Part shown: positions 23,631-33,484 of the stretch, piece after piece | Layout of the letters: every line of letters begins with the position of its first letter | Position numbering within the stretch: the stretch's first letter is position 1 | Source of the DNA: Bacteroidia bacterium | GTDB lineage: Bacteria > Bacteroidota > Bacteroidia > Bacteroidales > Azobacteroidaceae | DNA: 36,945 nucleotides | NCBI GenBank assembly: GCA_025999115.1 | Contig: BNWW01000020.1 | Location: 1 to 36,945 of the forward strand | Reading direction: 5' to 3' | The notes under the pieces: generated by a model | Databases searched by the model: none | What the model was told of the DNA's origin: nothing | Seen by the model: only the letters and a program-made list of their open reading frames with translations | Translations under genes and position numbers: made by a program

Positions 23631-24947
23631 TCACATCCCAAAGACTTCATCCATTTTAGCATATTTTCCGCTTATCACGCCGTTTTTATCCACAATGAAA
23701 ATGGTGGGTGTGCCGATGATGCCGTAATTTTTGAAGTTTGCGCCGTCAAAACCTTTGAAATCACACAAGCGGTCTGCCTTATTCCAAGGGAAAACAACCG
23801 CCGTCTGACGATAGTTGTCTGCCTCTGTGTCGGCGGCAATACTGATGATGCGATAGCCCTTTGCCGTCAGTTCGGCAAAATGTTCGGTGAGCCAATCCAA
23901 CTCATGGCGGCAGTGGTCACAGTTGCTGTCGAAGAAAATCAGGACAGCAGCTTGCGACAACGGTTTTTCCAAGCCGGCAAGAGCCGGCGCAGGGCTGCCC
24001 GTGTTGATACTGTATGCGCCAAGGATACGTTTCAGTTTCGGGTCGGAAATCGACAAAGTGGGGTACGTCATTAAAAAATGCTGCAAAAGCATTTCTCCTG
24101 CTTTTTGCCGGTTGGTACGCTCGCAGGTTGTTACTGCTGTGGAAAGAAAAGCCGTCAGTACAGGTTCTTGCAGGCGTATCATCGTTTTGCCGATGGAAGC
24201 GGCGTAAGCCTCCTGCACGGAATCGCCGCTGGCGCCCACAAACACGCCCGGATAATAGGTATGCACGTCCGTCCATAGATTGCCGCTCGTATAAAGCGCG
24301 TTGATGTCTAATTTATATTGCACTTCGTTTTGCAAGACTTTTTGTTGTGCGGTATCGGCGGGGTTCCGGACTGAACCGTAGAGACGCTGCATAAATAGCA
24401 TAAGTTCCATAAACCGTGCGGCGTAGAGCGGCGAAGTCCTTACACTGTCGTCAAGTTGGCGGATTGCCTTTTCGTTTTCCTTTAATAAGGTATTGAGCGA
24501 AGTTGAAAAAACTTTGTCTTCCCTGTTTTCAACATACATTTCGCCTGCTTTCAGCCATTCTTGCTGCGAAAGCAAGTAGGCGCGGTGCTGGAAGATGCGG
24601 CGCAGGTAAGCATTTTCTGCCGACTGCGGAAATTGCAGCATATCGCCGTTGAACTGTTCTTCGGGGCAGGTGATGCGCAGCGCAGGCTCGGCAATGATGA
24701 ACTCGCCGCCGCCTTTTTGCGGAATATAAAGATACGCCATACCGCGATAGCTCTTTTTCGGAAAATCAATTCCGGCTTTGCCTTTATCGCTGAGCGTAAC
24801 GTTAAATGAATCCACGCGGCTGCCCGCGAAGGAGTAAATCCATGCAGTATCGCCGCTTAACTTCGGAAAGTCGAGGTTGAGCGTTTGAGCAAAGGAAGCT
24901 TGCGCCATTGCCCCAAAGAATGTCAGTATCAATAAAAAGTTTTTCAT
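23631..24947 (-). CDS. TlpA-like thioredoxin-domain exported protein
   Basis: ATG 24947 is chosen because it gives a signal peptide (MKNFLLILTFFGAMAQASFA); the frame is open to 25061 but that part crosses the terminator hairpin. The ~438-residue protein has an N-terminal ~280-residue DUF4369-like/helical region, then a thioredoxin fold with the redox pair CDHC (FFDSNCDHCRHEL) and the cis-Pro loop GTPTIFIVDKNG. Such periplasmic proteins reduce or rearrange disulfides in exported proteins. Its neighbour at 25048 encodes a Cys-rich surface protein, which would make a sensible client, but a strong hairpin separates the two genes. Confidence 0.88.
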   Translation of the reverse strand: MKNFLLILTFFGAMAQASFAQTLNLDFPKLSGDTAWIYSFAGSRVDSFNVTLSDKGKAGIDFPKKSYRGMAYLYIPQKGGGEFIIAEPALRITCPEEQFNGDMLQFPQSAENAYLRRIFQHRAYLLSQQEWLKAGEMYVENREDKVFSTSLNTLLKENEKAIRQLDDSVRTSPLYAARFMELMLFMQRLYGSVRNPADTAQQKVLQNEVQYKLDINALYTSGNLWTDVHTYYPGVFVGASGDSVQEAYAASIGKTMIRLQEPVLTAFLSTAVTTCERTNRQKAGEMLLQHFLMTYPTLSISDPKLKRILGAYSINTGSPAPALAGLEKPLSQAAVLIFFDSNCDHCRHELDWLTEHFAELTAKGYRIISIAADTEADNYRQTAVVFPWNKADRLCDFKGFDGANFKNYGIIGTPTIFIVDKNGVISGKYAKMDEVFGM

Positions 24948-24969
24948 TACTGTAAAGTTTTTCAAAAGA

Positions 24970-25023
24970 AAAAAACAGTTACAAGACTTACCAAGTTTCA
25001 AAAACTTGGCAAGTCTTGTAACT
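24970..25023 (-). terminator. Long hairpin terminator between the Ig-like surface protein and the TlpA-like gene
   Basis: Two 22-base arms (24977-24998 and 25002-25023) pair with a single mismatch around a 3-base loop. On the minus strand the stem is followed by seven T. It lies 24 bases after the stop of the 25048 gene. The stem is unusually long for a terminator and may be a dispersed repeat doing that job. Confidence 0.85.
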
Positions 25024-25047
25024 AAAATACTATTTTGAGCATTCACC

Positions 25048-28000
25048 CTACTCCGCCACACATCTCACGCTATAACCATACAAACGGACGAAGGAATTGT
25101 CGATGGTCACTTTAGTGCCGGATAGGTCCAGTACATACGAGGTTTCTCTGTATTTTCCGGAACCCGAAGTCCAGTAGTAGCCATACGTACCAGCCATGTC
25201 GATTGTGCCGTTGTCGTTGCTGCCGTAGCGGTCGCCTGCAGCAGGCAGGAAAAGCGTAGTAGTATTGCCATCAGGCGAAATTGCATAACCGCGCGTTCCG
25301 GTGCTGCTTTTCCAAGTCCATGTATTACCTGAAGTTCCTTTTGCTTTTCCATTGCTCATAGTAAGGGCTGTTGAACCACCGCTCATAATACTTGCCCACT
25401 CTCCCCTGGTAGGCACGCGCCAGCCGGCAGGACAAGGGTCGCCACCCGTTTTAGAAGCGCCCCAAAGGCTATTATTCGATATATCGCGCCAATCTTGACC
25501 ACTACTATTAGTAATGAAATGTCCATAGGCAGGGGCAGTACTCGGTACTTGTCCGTTGCTGTCGAAAGCACCTTTATAAGGTCCTTTTACCGGTGGGTTG
25601 CTGCGAATTTGATGTCCGTCTGCCTGACGTCCCCATTGATAAAGGTCGCCGTAAACGGTGGCGTCGGTTACACTTACACCCGACGAGAATGTAGGCGAGG
25701 GGTATGCCATTTGCTCGTCAAGCGTCATATTTTTGGTAGTTTCGGGAACACCCAGATTATAGCACATAAAAGTAAGCCATCCGGCAGCAAGAGTCGATTT
25801 TACGCTACAACCGCAAGAGCAGTCCTGAACGGATACTTCGAGCGTTATTTGCTTTTCTGCGCCGTTGTTATCCTTGTATCGGGCAATGATGGTCAGTTTT
25901 TTGGCGGTGGTTTTGTCTGTACCCCCCGCCACGTCGTTGATGTCGGAGCGGAAAGTTACGGTAAACACATTGTTCGCCGTAGCACTGCTTGCTACCAGTG
26001 CGTTGTTGTCCGTTAGCGAAAAAGTCAGGTCGCTATAAGTAGAGCCTGTGGGGCTGCTGAATGTGTAAGCAAACGATTTTGTTGATGCAAAATTGTCCGT
26101 ACGTGAATTAAGAGGCATACAGGTGTTGTTGTCGTTGCCGCGTTTCACATCGAAGCAGGTTTTGCCGCTCATGCGGTACTTGCCGCTCACATCGGCAGGC
26201 GCTTCTTTGTTTACCTTCACGGTGGTAGTCGCGCTCAGGGCGCCGTTACTGCTGCCCGGCGTTCCGGTACAGGCGTTGTAGGCGCGCGCCGTTACCGTAT
26301 ATGAGCCGGCCGTCGCAGGCGTGGTGTAATTAAAGGCCTGAGTCGTTTGACCGGTCTGTTCTACACCGTTCACAAACCACTCGTAACTGGTGGCGGACGA
26401 ACCGTTGGTAGCCGTAGCCGTAAAGGCGGTACCGGCGTCGCCCGATGTTTTCGGCATACCTGTTTCATCAAGGTTTTTGGTCACCGTGCCTGAAGGCGTA
26501 AGATTGACACTTGTAATAGAGGTGCAACCCGGTTCTACCTTAATATTTTTTTCGAGAAAAACCATACCGCAACTGTTGCGCGTTTCCACTCTCAAGGTAA
26601 ATGTGCCGTCGGCAAGATAATTTACCGACACTGATTTTCCTCCGTCAATAGGCGTTACGGTAGCCACAGCCGGGTCGCTGCTCGTCCATGTATAACTGTC
26701 CGGTGCAGGCGAGGCAAGCACAGTGAAACTTTCCTGATTGCCGATGATTGCCGTTCCTTTCGGTTCGCTTTGCCAGCTCAGGGAAATGGCAGCGCTTTGC
26801 ACCACTTCAATGCTGTTGGAAACAAGGCTCCAGCAGCCTTTGACGTCCTGGTAGCGAACGGTGTAATCACCTTGCTGCGTGGCAGAATAGGACGAAGTCC
26901 GGGCGGAAGGTATAGGCGTTCCGTTACGGAACCATTCATAATCAGTGCCTGCCGAGTTGGTTGCCATCAACGTAGCAGGTGTGCCGCCGCAAATGGCTTC
27001 CGTGCTTGCACCGTTGTTGATGGTGGTAGGAGCGGGAGCGGTAAAGCTTATAGCAATAGCACTGCTTGTTGCAGTATTGGGGCAACCGCCGCTATTGTTG
27101 TTCACTTGTACGGAAAGCACCATAGAACTTTTGCTGGAAGCAACCGTATAGATAATAGGGTTGGTGCTTTCTGCAATTTTGACGCCGTTGTCAAACCACT
27201 GGTAGATAGTGCCTACAGGGTATGCGGTGGCATTGGTAACAGCCAATTCCAGCGTACCGCCCTTGCACACAGTCGGAGTACCGCTCAAAGCCGTGCCGTT
27301 GACAGTAGCCACCGGCACTGCCAGAGCCGTGCCTGAGGAAGTCTGGTCAGCCAGCACAACAGTGTTGCTTGCGTAAGAACCGCAGTCGCCTCCTGTGGAA
27401 TGTTGAATGGCAAACCATTCACCGGAAGCAGCAGCACCGCTCAGGGTGAGAGGATTGGCGCTTTGACCGCTATATACGCCATTGTGAAACCATTTCACCT
27501 GCTGGCCGGATAGTATGTTTGATGCTGTCAAAATAACGTTGCCACCGTTGCAAAGAATGCCCGAGTTGGAAACCGTAACAACCGGTGCGCTTGCGCTGTT
27601 GCCGGCAGATTTGGTGATGGTAATTTCCTGGGGAGCCGGCGTTGAGCAACCCATCAATCCGGCATAAACCGTGTATTTGCCCGCGCGGGTAATTTCCATG
27701 TGATTGCCGGTATTCACTACCACGCCGCCATATTCCCAAAGATAATCGATGCTGCTCTGCGGATTTTCGACGTATGCAATAGCCGCGCCGTTATCACCGC
27801 AAAGATTTTGGGTGGTAGTCTTTACCGTAAAAGGATTTGCGCCTGTGGGACAAGTCGCACCCTCCTGTGTAAAGAGAAAATCCTGAAACTCGCCCGAACA
27901 ATTGTTCACCACGCGCACAACGGCGATACGATTGTTCGCACTGATATTCGACTGAAACTTAACCGAGAACGCAGAAGTAAGTTCGTCAATAGCCAGCGTG

Positions 28001-28464
28001 GTGTAACTCGAACCGGCCGTCAGATACACCTGATACGCCTGCTGTCCTTGCAACACGCAGGCGGGGTCGTCTGTGGGAGTAAATTCGCAGTCGGCTTGTA
28101 CGCCGTCTGCAGGCGCCAATGCCGTTGGGTCGTAGTTACACGGGCTGCCGGTCAGTTTGATGTTCGCCGTGCCAAGGCAGAGGCTTACCCATTTGCTGCC
28201 GTTCCAATACTCGACGCAGTTGGTGTCGAGGTTGTAAATAACAAGCCCATTGGCAAGATTGTTTCCCTTAGCGACAGGGGTAATATCATTACGCTTTTGA
28301 GTTGTCATCTGCGGCAAACGCAAGCCGCCCTTGTCGTTTGACACGATTTCAAGAATTGAAAAACTTTCGGTCGCTTTGATGTCGCCGATTGTTACCTGAC
28401 CTAATGTTGGGGTTAAAATCATGAATAGTCCCAACAAAATGAATAATAAAAATTGCTTTGTCAT
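25048..28464 (-). CDS. Large Ig-like/PKD repeat surface protein with C-terminal FISUMP domain
   Basis: The 1138-residue protein starts with a signal peptide (cut after TPTLGQ). Its N-terminal block, VTIGDIKATESFSILEI with KGGLRLPQMTT and YWNGSKWVSL, is common in Bacteroidota surface proteins. A series of Ig-like/PKD-like units follows (repeats of YxWFxNGxxI and SYTVxxxD), many with paired cysteines. The C-terminal ~200 residues match the FISUMP/C-type-lectin-like fold (GDLYQWGRQADGHQIRS, CPAGWRVPTRGEWA, SVRCVAE). No T9SS tail is seen. Likely an adhesin or cell-surface binding protein. Codon choice looks different from that of the flanking core genes (for example more GCAGGC than GCCGGC). Confidence 0.82.
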   Translation of the reverse strand: MTKQFLLFILLGLFMILTPTLGQVTIGDIKATESFSILEIVSNDKGGLRLPQMTTQKRNDITPVAKGNNLANGLVIYNLDTNCVEYWNGSKWVSLCLGTANIKLTGSPCNYDPTALAPADGVQADCEFTPTDDPACVLQGQQAYQVYLTAGSSYTTLAIDELTSAFSVKFQSNISANNRIAVVRVVNNCSGEFQDFLFTQEGATCPTGANPFTVKTTTQNLCGDNGAAIAYVENPQSSIDYLWEYGGVVVNTGNHMEITRAGKYTVYAGLMGCSTPAPQEITITKSAGNSASAPVVTVSNSGILCNGGNVILTASNILSGQQVKWFHNGVYSGQSANPLTLSGAAASGEWFAIQHSTGGDCGSYASNTVVLADQTSSGTALAVPVATVNGTALSGTPTVCKGGTLELAVTNATAYPVGTIYQWFDNGVKIAESTNPIIYTVASSKSSMVLSVQVNNNSGGCPNTATSSAIAISFTAPAPTTINNGASTEAICGGTPATLMATNSAGTDYEWFRNGTPIPSARTSSYSATQQGDYTVRYQDVKGCWSLVSNSIEVVQSAAISLSWQSEPKGTAIIGNQESFTVLASPAPDSYTWTSSDPAVATVTPIDGGKSVSVNYLADGTFTLRVETRNSCGMVFLEKNIKVEPGCTSITSVNLTPSGTVTKNLDETGMPKTSGDAGTAFTATATNGSSATSYEWFVNGVEQTGQTTQAFNYTTPATAGSYTVTARAYNACTGTPGSSNGALSATTTVKVNKEAPADVSGKYRMSGKTCFDVKRGNDNNTCMPLNSRTDNFASTKSFAYTFSSPTGSTYSDLTFSLTDNNALVASSATANNVFTVTFRSDINDVAGGTDKTTAKKLTIIARYKDNNGAEKQITLEVSVQDCSCGCSVKSTLAAGWLTFMCYNLGVPETTKNMTLDEQMAYPSPTFSSGVSVTDATVYGDLYQWGRQADGHQIRSNPPVKGPYKGAFDSNGQVPSTAPAYGHFITNSSGQDWRDISNNSLWGASKTGGDPCPAGWRVPTRGEWASIMSGGSTALTMSNGKAKGTSGNTWTWKSSTGTRGYAISPDGNTTTLFLPAAGDRYGSNDNGTIDMAGTYGYYWTSGSGKYRETSYVLDLSGTKVTIDNSFVRLYGYSVRCVAE

Positions 28465-28606
28465 TGTTTTATAAATTAATTAAGTTGTTTAATTTTTTAT
28501 TTAATATTGTATTCCGATAAAAATGTGTATTCTTGCTTTAATTATCATATTTTATTTTATAGGTTAATTATAAAACATTTTAATAAATCATTCATTAATT
28601 TTTTTA

Positions 28607-28637
28607 CAAAGATATTTATTATATTTGGAATTACAAA
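28607..28637 (-). promoter_or_regulatory. Strong Bacteroidota promoter of the Ig-like surface protein gene
   Basis: On the minus strand TATCTTTG (28607-28614) is preceded by TTTG with exactly 19 bases between, the ideal spacing of the Bacteroides -33/-7 consensus. Transcription would start near 28600, giving an AT-rich leader of about 136 bases. Confidence 0.75.
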
Positions 28638-29038
28638 ATTGGAAAAACAGTTAAAAATATACTATCAAAGGCTTTTATTCTTGTTTTTTATTTGATATTT
28701 TTTCAACAAATATGGGTGTAATAATGTGTTTGTCAATAATTTACAAAATAAATCATTAAAGAAAAAACAGAGGAAATATCTTTTGATTTTCAAGTTGTTG
28801 ATTTTTAGAAAAATAATGATACGTTTGAAAGGTTTAACATTTCGCTTTTAAAATATCGGCATTTTTAACGTAAAATAGACATTGTTTTCCTTTACTCGCA
28901 ACCCCAATTGTTTGCCCGAATTGGTGGAGGTCGCGCAGAAATTAAACCGGTTTGCAAAAGGAAAAATGAGAAATTACCACCAAGGTTATCCGACTAAAAA
29001 CTATCGCCAGGCAATCAAAATAGCTGGCTCCGGTAGAT
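28638..29038. other. Gene-less AT-rich stretch between the surface-protein promoter and the rpsA terminator
   Basis: I see no credible gene in this stretch. A 62-codon frame at 28507-28695 is AT-rich with poor composition. A 24-codon ATG frame at about 28966-29040 has no recognisable match. GC rises at 28890-29035 relative to 28638-28880, which could be a relic of a lost gene. Confidence 0.5.
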
Positions 29039-29074
29039 AAAAAAAAGGCCATCTCATGAGATGGCCTTTTTTCC
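29039..29074. terminator. Bidirectional rho-independent terminator after rpsA
   Basis: A run of A, GGCCATCT, CATG, AGATGGCC and a run of T form a near-perfect palindrome. It lies 20 bases beyond the rpsA stop and works on either strand. Confidence 0.93.
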
Positions 29075-29093
29075 TATTGAATGATTTTTCCAA

Positions 29094-31049
29094 TCATTTA
29101 TTAGCTTCCATTTGCGCTTTCAATTCGGCCAATCCCGAAATGTCGCCCAAAGTGGTTTTTTCCATTACCGGTTGCACCAATTCTTCTTCTACCGCTTTTT
29201 CTTTTCTACCTTTTTTAGCCGGTTTCTTTTCGGAAGTTCCGGCAGCAGCAGAGGCTTCTTTGGCGGCAGCGCGTTGTTCATCTTCAAAGATACGGCTGTG
29301 AGAGAGGATGATACGTTTCGAATCTTTGTTAAATTCGATAACTTTGAAGTTCAATTTTTCGTCTAATTGCGCTTGCGATCCGTCTTCTTTTACCAAATGT
29401 TTCGGAGTTGCAAATCCTTCTACGCCATACGGTAAGGTAATTACGGCGCCTTTGTCGAGCAATTCTACAATCGTTCCTTCGTGAATCGAACCTACGGTAA
29501 ACAAAGTTTCGAATACATCCCACGGATTTTCTTCCATTTGTTTGTGTCCCAAGCTCAAACGACGGTTTTCTTTGTCGATTTCCAAAACTTGTACATCAAT
29601 GGCGGAACCGATGGATGTAAATTCACTCGGATGTTTGATTTTCTTTGTCCACGAAAGGTCGGAGATATGAATCAAACCTTCTACGCCTTCTTCCACTTCT
29701 ACAAATACGCCGAAATTGGTGAAGTTACGCACTTTGGCGGTGTGTGTGCTGCCAACGGGATAATTCTTTTCTACGTCTGCCCATGGATCGGGTTTTAATT
29801 GTTTGATACCCAACGACATTTTGCGTTCGTCGCGATCTAAAGTCAGAATAACGGCTTCGATGTCGTCGCCCACTTTCATAAAATCTTGAGCGCTACGCAA
29901 ATGTTGTGTCCAGCTCATTTCCGAAACGTGAATCAAGCCTTCTACGCCCGAAGCGATTTCGATGAATGCGCCGTAATCGGCCATAACCACCACTTTTCCT
30001 TTCACGATGTCGCCTACTTTGAGGTTTTCGTCCAAAGCGTTCCAAGGATGCGGAGTTAATTGTTTCAAACCGAGAGCGATTCGTTTTTTATCGTTATCAA
30101 AATCAAGAATTACTACGCTGATTTTTTCATCCAAAGTAACCACTTCTTCGGGATGCGTAACGCGACCCCAACTCAAATCGGTAATGTGAATCAAACCGTC
30201 TACGCCACCCAAATCAATGAATACGCCGTAGGAAGTGATGTTTTTAACCACACCTTCCAAGATTTGACCTTTTTCCAAACCGGCGATAATATCTTTCTTT
30301 TGTTGTTCCAATTCGGCTTCGATGAGCGCTTTGTGCGAAACCACCACGTTTTTAAATTCCTGGTTAATTTTAACCACTTTAAATTCCATGGTTTTATCTA
30401 CAAACACATCGTAATCGCGGATGGGTTTCACGTCGATTTGCGAACCCGGCAAGAAAGCTTCTACGCCGAATACATCCACAATCATACCGCCTTTGGTACG
30501 GCATTTTACATAACCTTTTACGATTTCGTCGTTTTCCAAAGCTTCGTTTACGCGATCCCACGAACGGGTAGCGCGGGCTTTTTTGTGCGAAAGAATCAAT
30601 TGGCCTTTTTTGTCTTCCTGACTTTCGATATACACTTCCACTTCATCGCCCACTTTCAAATCGGGGTTGTAGCGAAATTCGTTCATCGAAACCACGCCAT
30701 CGGATTTGTAACCGATATTGACCACTACTTCTCTTTTGTTCAAGGAAGTAACTTTACCGATTACTACTTCGTCGCTATTGACTTTGTTTAATGTTTGATC
30801 GTAGGTTTCGATCAATTTTTCTTTGCTTACATCGCCGTAGGTGTCGCCTTTTTCGTAAGCATCCCAATCAAAATCTTCTTTTGCTTTGGGTTTGTTTTCT
30901 TGTTTTACTTCCGCTTTCGGCTCTTCTTTCGGTTCTTCTACCGGTGCAGGAGCGGGAGTTTCTTCTTGTACAGGAGCCTCAACCGGCGCCTCAACTTCTT
31001 GAATTTCAGCAATTTCTACTGCCGGTTCATTTTTCAGTTCTTCACTCAT
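29094..31049 (-). CDS. rpsA: 30S ribosomal protein S1
   Basis: The 651-residue protein has six S1/OB-fold RNA-binding domains. The later ones are clearly repeated as VGxxxxAKVxxxxxxGVFVExxxGVEGLIHISDLSW and close variants. An acidic, Pro/Glu-rich N-terminus (~60 residues: PVEAPVQEETPAPAPVEEP) and a Lys/Ala-rich C-terminal tail are typical of Bacteroidota S1. S1 binds mRNA on the small subunit and is especially important where Shine-Dalgarno sites are absent, as throughout this window. It has its own -7 element and a strong terminator, so it is monocistronic. Confidence 0.97.
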   Translation of the reverse strand: MSEELKNEPAVEIAEIQEVEAPVEAPVQEETPAPAPVEEPKEEPKAEVKQENKPKAKEDFDWDAYEKGDTYGDVSKEKLIETYDQTLNKVNSDEVVIGKVTSLNKREVVVNIGYKSDGVVSMNEFRYNPDLKVGDEVEVYIESQEDKKGQLILSHKKARATRSWDRVNEALENDEIVKGYVKCRTKGGMIVDVFGVEAFLPGSQIDVKPIRDYDVFVDKTMEFKVVKINQEFKNVVVSHKALIEAELEQQKKDIIAGLEKGQILEGVVKNITSYGVFIDLGGVDGLIHITDLSWGRVTHPEEVVTLDEKISVVILDFDNDKKRIALGLKQLTPHPWNALDENLKVGDIVKGKVVVMADYGAFIEIASGVEGLIHVSEMSWTQHLRSAQDFMKVGDDIEAVILTLDRDERKMSLGIKQLKPDPWADVEKNYPVGSTHTAKVRNFTNFGVFVEVEEGVEGLIHISDLSWTKKIKHPSEFTSIGSAIDVQVLEIDKENRRLSLGHKQMEENPWDVFETLFTVGSIHEGTIVELLDKGAVITLPYGVEGFATPKHLVKEDGSQAQLDEKLNFKVIEFNKDSKRIILSHSRIFEDEQRAAAKEASAAAGTSEKKPAKKGRKEKAVEEELVQPVMEKTTLGDISGLAELKAQMEANK

Positions 31050-31108
31050 TGTTGATAAAAAATTGTTAATTAATAAATTAGACTTTATGTTGTCATAAAA
31101 AACGGGTG

Positions 31109-31116
31109 CAAAGTTA
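31109..31116 (-). promoter_or_regulatory. -7 element of rpsA
   Basis: On the minus strand TAACTTTG matches TAnnTTTG, 60 bases before the rpsA ATG. No TTG at ideal spacing was found upstream. The leader is AT-rich. Confidence 0.6.
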
Positions 31117-31191
31117 CAAAAAAAATTGAGTAAATCTGCGCCCGTACAATCAAATCGTCTAAAAATGAAGAAATTTTTGTTAATTTTTTCT

Positions 31192-33366
31192 TTATTCTAT
31201 CCGTATCTTCGTAACTATTCCGTTTGTTTTTAAAATGTAAGTCCCTTTTGATAACCCGTTTACAGAAATATTCTCGCCATTCGTAATTCCTTTGGCAACC
31301 GCAACCCCCGATAAATTGTAAATCATGTAAGGAACATTTTCCGTGCGACTGATTTCGATTATCCCGCTTTCTTTCGTTTTGAAATTCGCCCGGATCGTTA
31401 CTTCGCCGGCCGGCATTACAAATGTAGTGGTTTCGCTTCTATCATCGGCGAAAACAATGTCCGGCGTGTCGGATGTCCAATTCACAAATTCTTGGTTGGC
31501 TTTTTTGTCGGCCGTGATGCTAATCGTTTGTCCTTCAAAAGCTTCCAAAACAGCGCTTCCGCCGGTAATATTGATCATGTAAGCAGTGGCGTAACGGGCG
31601 GCGATGGTAACCGGTCCGTCGATCATGGTAAACGAGGTGGCTACCGAATACGGATTTTCGAGGATAAGACCTTCTCCTTCCAATATTTCCCATTGGCGGA
31701 ACAATTGATCGTCTTTGCTGGGGGCGGCTTCAATATCCACGATTCCGCCGATTCCCGCTTCGCCCGATGACGTGATGGCGTCGATGAGCGTAAACGGTTT
31801 TTTCAGAGCAAACAAAGCGGTAACGGTTATATCGGAGGCGGGCATATTGAAAAAGCCGATCGGTGATTTATCGTTCGTGAATCCGGCAGCCGGTTCGGAA
31901 GTCCACCGCGAAAAAGCAGAACCTTCAGGCGCTTCATTGGCATCCACCCTCACCGAATAATTGGCTACGGAAGCGCTTTGGATACAAGTTCCGTTTTCGA
32001 CCGCAATATTATAATAAGGTACGATTTGATCGGCAGGGAAAGCATTGGTGCCGGCGCTTACGCTGATACTCCACGGGGAGGCCTTGTAAGCGGCGACCGA
32101 TCCGGCCGGAACACCCAAGCGCACCGACTTGCCGTTCGATTCGCGGAAAATCTGATTGGGAGCCAAAGTTGGCGGATTGATGGCTTTACAAATGACTTGC
32201 AATAAGTTTTTATTTCCTACAAACGCTTCTCCGTCAATGGCTGTCAACGTAGAAGGCAGTTCGACGTATTCCAATACGGAAGTTACGTTATTCCCGATTT
32301 TGAAAGCCGTATAGCCGATTTTTTCCACGCCTTCGGTAAAAATAATGTGTTTCAAAGTGCCCACGGCATACGAAAAATAGCCGCTCGGAATGTTTTTTAC
32401 CAGCGATCCGTCGATGACAATCGTTTCGTCGGTTTTTCCCGGAGGGAAAGTCAGCAACGTGCCGGTGGTAGTATTGACCAAAAAGCCGCCGGTAGTGGCG
32501 AAAACAGGATTGCCTTCGGCGACATGAAATTCTTTTACTTTAGTCGAAGAAGTCATGAACGCATTGTTTCGTGTATCTTCCAAGCGTGCCACGGTAGAGG
32601 AAAAAGTCAATTCTTCCAAGTAATCGTTCCAACCGAAAGCATTGGTAGCGAGAGTGGTAATTCCTTCGGGAATCGAAAACGTCCGGTCTTGTTTTCCGGC
32701 CGGATATAATAATAAAGTCGTATCGGGCAAGGTATAAAGCACGCCGTCGATAGCCGTCAGTTTTGTATTGCCTTCTTCCACCTCAAAAGCGGTAATGCCT
32801 TTGCAATTTTGGAATGTATCGCTGTATCCGCTGACGGTAATTACGGTTTTTGGAATACGAATTACACCTTCTATGGCTGAATTGGCGAAAATTCCGCGGT
32901 CGAAATTGGTCAAATTCGGCGGAAAAACGAAAGTTTTAATCGTTGTATTCCCGTTAAAAGCCTGACGGGGAAACGATTGACTGGGAGCGAAACGGTCGGC
33001 GCGACCACCGACCACGGCTTCCGAAAAATCCACTCTTTCCAGCGAAGCCATGCTGTTGATAATGGCGTAATCGCAATCCGGATAGGTTACGGCTTCATTC
33101 CCGGGCGCACCGTTTTGTAATGTGGAAGTTAAAAGCAAATACGTGTTGGGGCCGGTAATGATTTTGAGGTCGGTAATTGCATTGATTTGTTCGGCGGAGT
33201 ATCCGGCCGTAGCAAACGCAGCTTTTAAACCGCCCGACGAACCGAGAACTTCGGTACCGTCTTTCGTTTCGGAATAATGTTCCGTTACCGTGATTGTAAC
33301 TTGTCCGGCGTGAAGCAGATGTCCACACAATAAAATTCCCAGTGCAAGGAGCAATGTTTGTTTCAT
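31192..33366 (-). CDS. BspA-like leucine-rich-repeat surface protein with T9SS C-terminal tail
   Basis: ATG 33366 gives a signal peptide (MKQTLLLALGILLCGHLLHA). The frame is open to 33468, but that extension has no signal and crosses the promoter. The ~724-residue protein carries BspA/LRR_5-type repeats (for example FSIPEGITTLATNAFGWND, VELPSTLTAIDGEAFVGNK). Three or more divergent InlB-B/GKxR-like repeats follow (EGSAFSRWTS, FVNWTSDTPD, MPAGEVTIRANF). The end IYNLSGVAVAKGI with LSKGTYILK is a type A T9SS sorting domain. It should be exported and attached to the surface, probably for adhesion. Confidence 0.88.
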   Translation of the reverse strand: MKQTLLLALGILLCGHLLHAGQVTITVTEHYSETKDGTEVLGSSGGLKAAFATAGYSAEQINAITDLKIITGPNTYLLLTSTLQNGAPGNEAVTYPDCDYAIINSMASLERVDFSEAVVGGRADRFAPSQSFPRQAFNGNTTIKTFVFPPNLTNFDRGIFANSAIEGVIRIPKTVITVSGYSDTFQNCKGITAFEVEEGNTKLTAIDGVLYTLPDTTLLLYPAGKQDRTFSIPEGITTLATNAFGWNDYLEELTFSSTVARLEDTRNNAFMTSSTKVKEFHVAEGNPVFATTGGFLVNTTTGTLLTFPPGKTDETIVIDGSLVKNIPSGYFSYAVGTLKHIIFTEGVEKIGYTAFKIGNNVTSVLEYVELPSTLTAIDGEAFVGNKNLLQVICKAINPPTLAPNQIFRESNGKSVRLGVPAGSVAAYKASPWSISVSAGTNAFPADQIVPYYNIAVENGTCIQSASVANYSVRVDANEAPEGSAFSRWTSEPAAGFTNDKSPIGFFNMPASDITVTALFALKKPFTLIDAITSSGEAGIGGIVDIEAAPSKDDQLFRQWEILEGEGLILENPYSVATSFTMIDGPVTIAARYATAYMINITGGSAVLEAFEGQTISITADKKANQEFVNWTSDTPDIVFADDRSETTTFVMPAGEVTIRANFKTKESGIIEISRTENVPYMIYNLSGVAVAKGITNGENISVNGLSKGTYILKTNGIVTKIRIE

Positions 33367-33398
33367 GATATTTAAAAATTTAGATTGTATAACGGGGA

Positions 33399-33406
33399 CA
33401 AAAGTA
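33399..33406 (-). promoter_or_regulatory. -7 element of the BspA-like gene
   Basis: On the minus strand TACTTTTG matches TAnnTTTG and lies 32 bases before the chosen ATG 33366, supporting that start over the longer frame. Confidence 0.55.
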
Positions 33407-33484
33407 ATGTTTCCATTATAAAGACATGAAACTAAATGGGATATAAAGTAGGGACAAAACAATGACAAAACAAGATAAAATAAG

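Noticed and set aside
26770..27336. 188-codon plus-strand frame opposite the Ig-like protein
   Set aside because: Shadow of the repeat-rich minus-strand gene, with no start signal or recognisable domain.
28507..28695. 62-codon plus-strand frame in the AT-rich gap
   Set aside because: It covers the strong minus-strand promoter, is dominated by Phe/Ile/Lys from AT-rich DNA, and has no match.
30060..30791. 243-codon plus-strand frame opposite rpsA
   Set aside because: It is the antisense of S1 repeats, Phe-rich with no family match; rpsA on the other strand is unambiguous.
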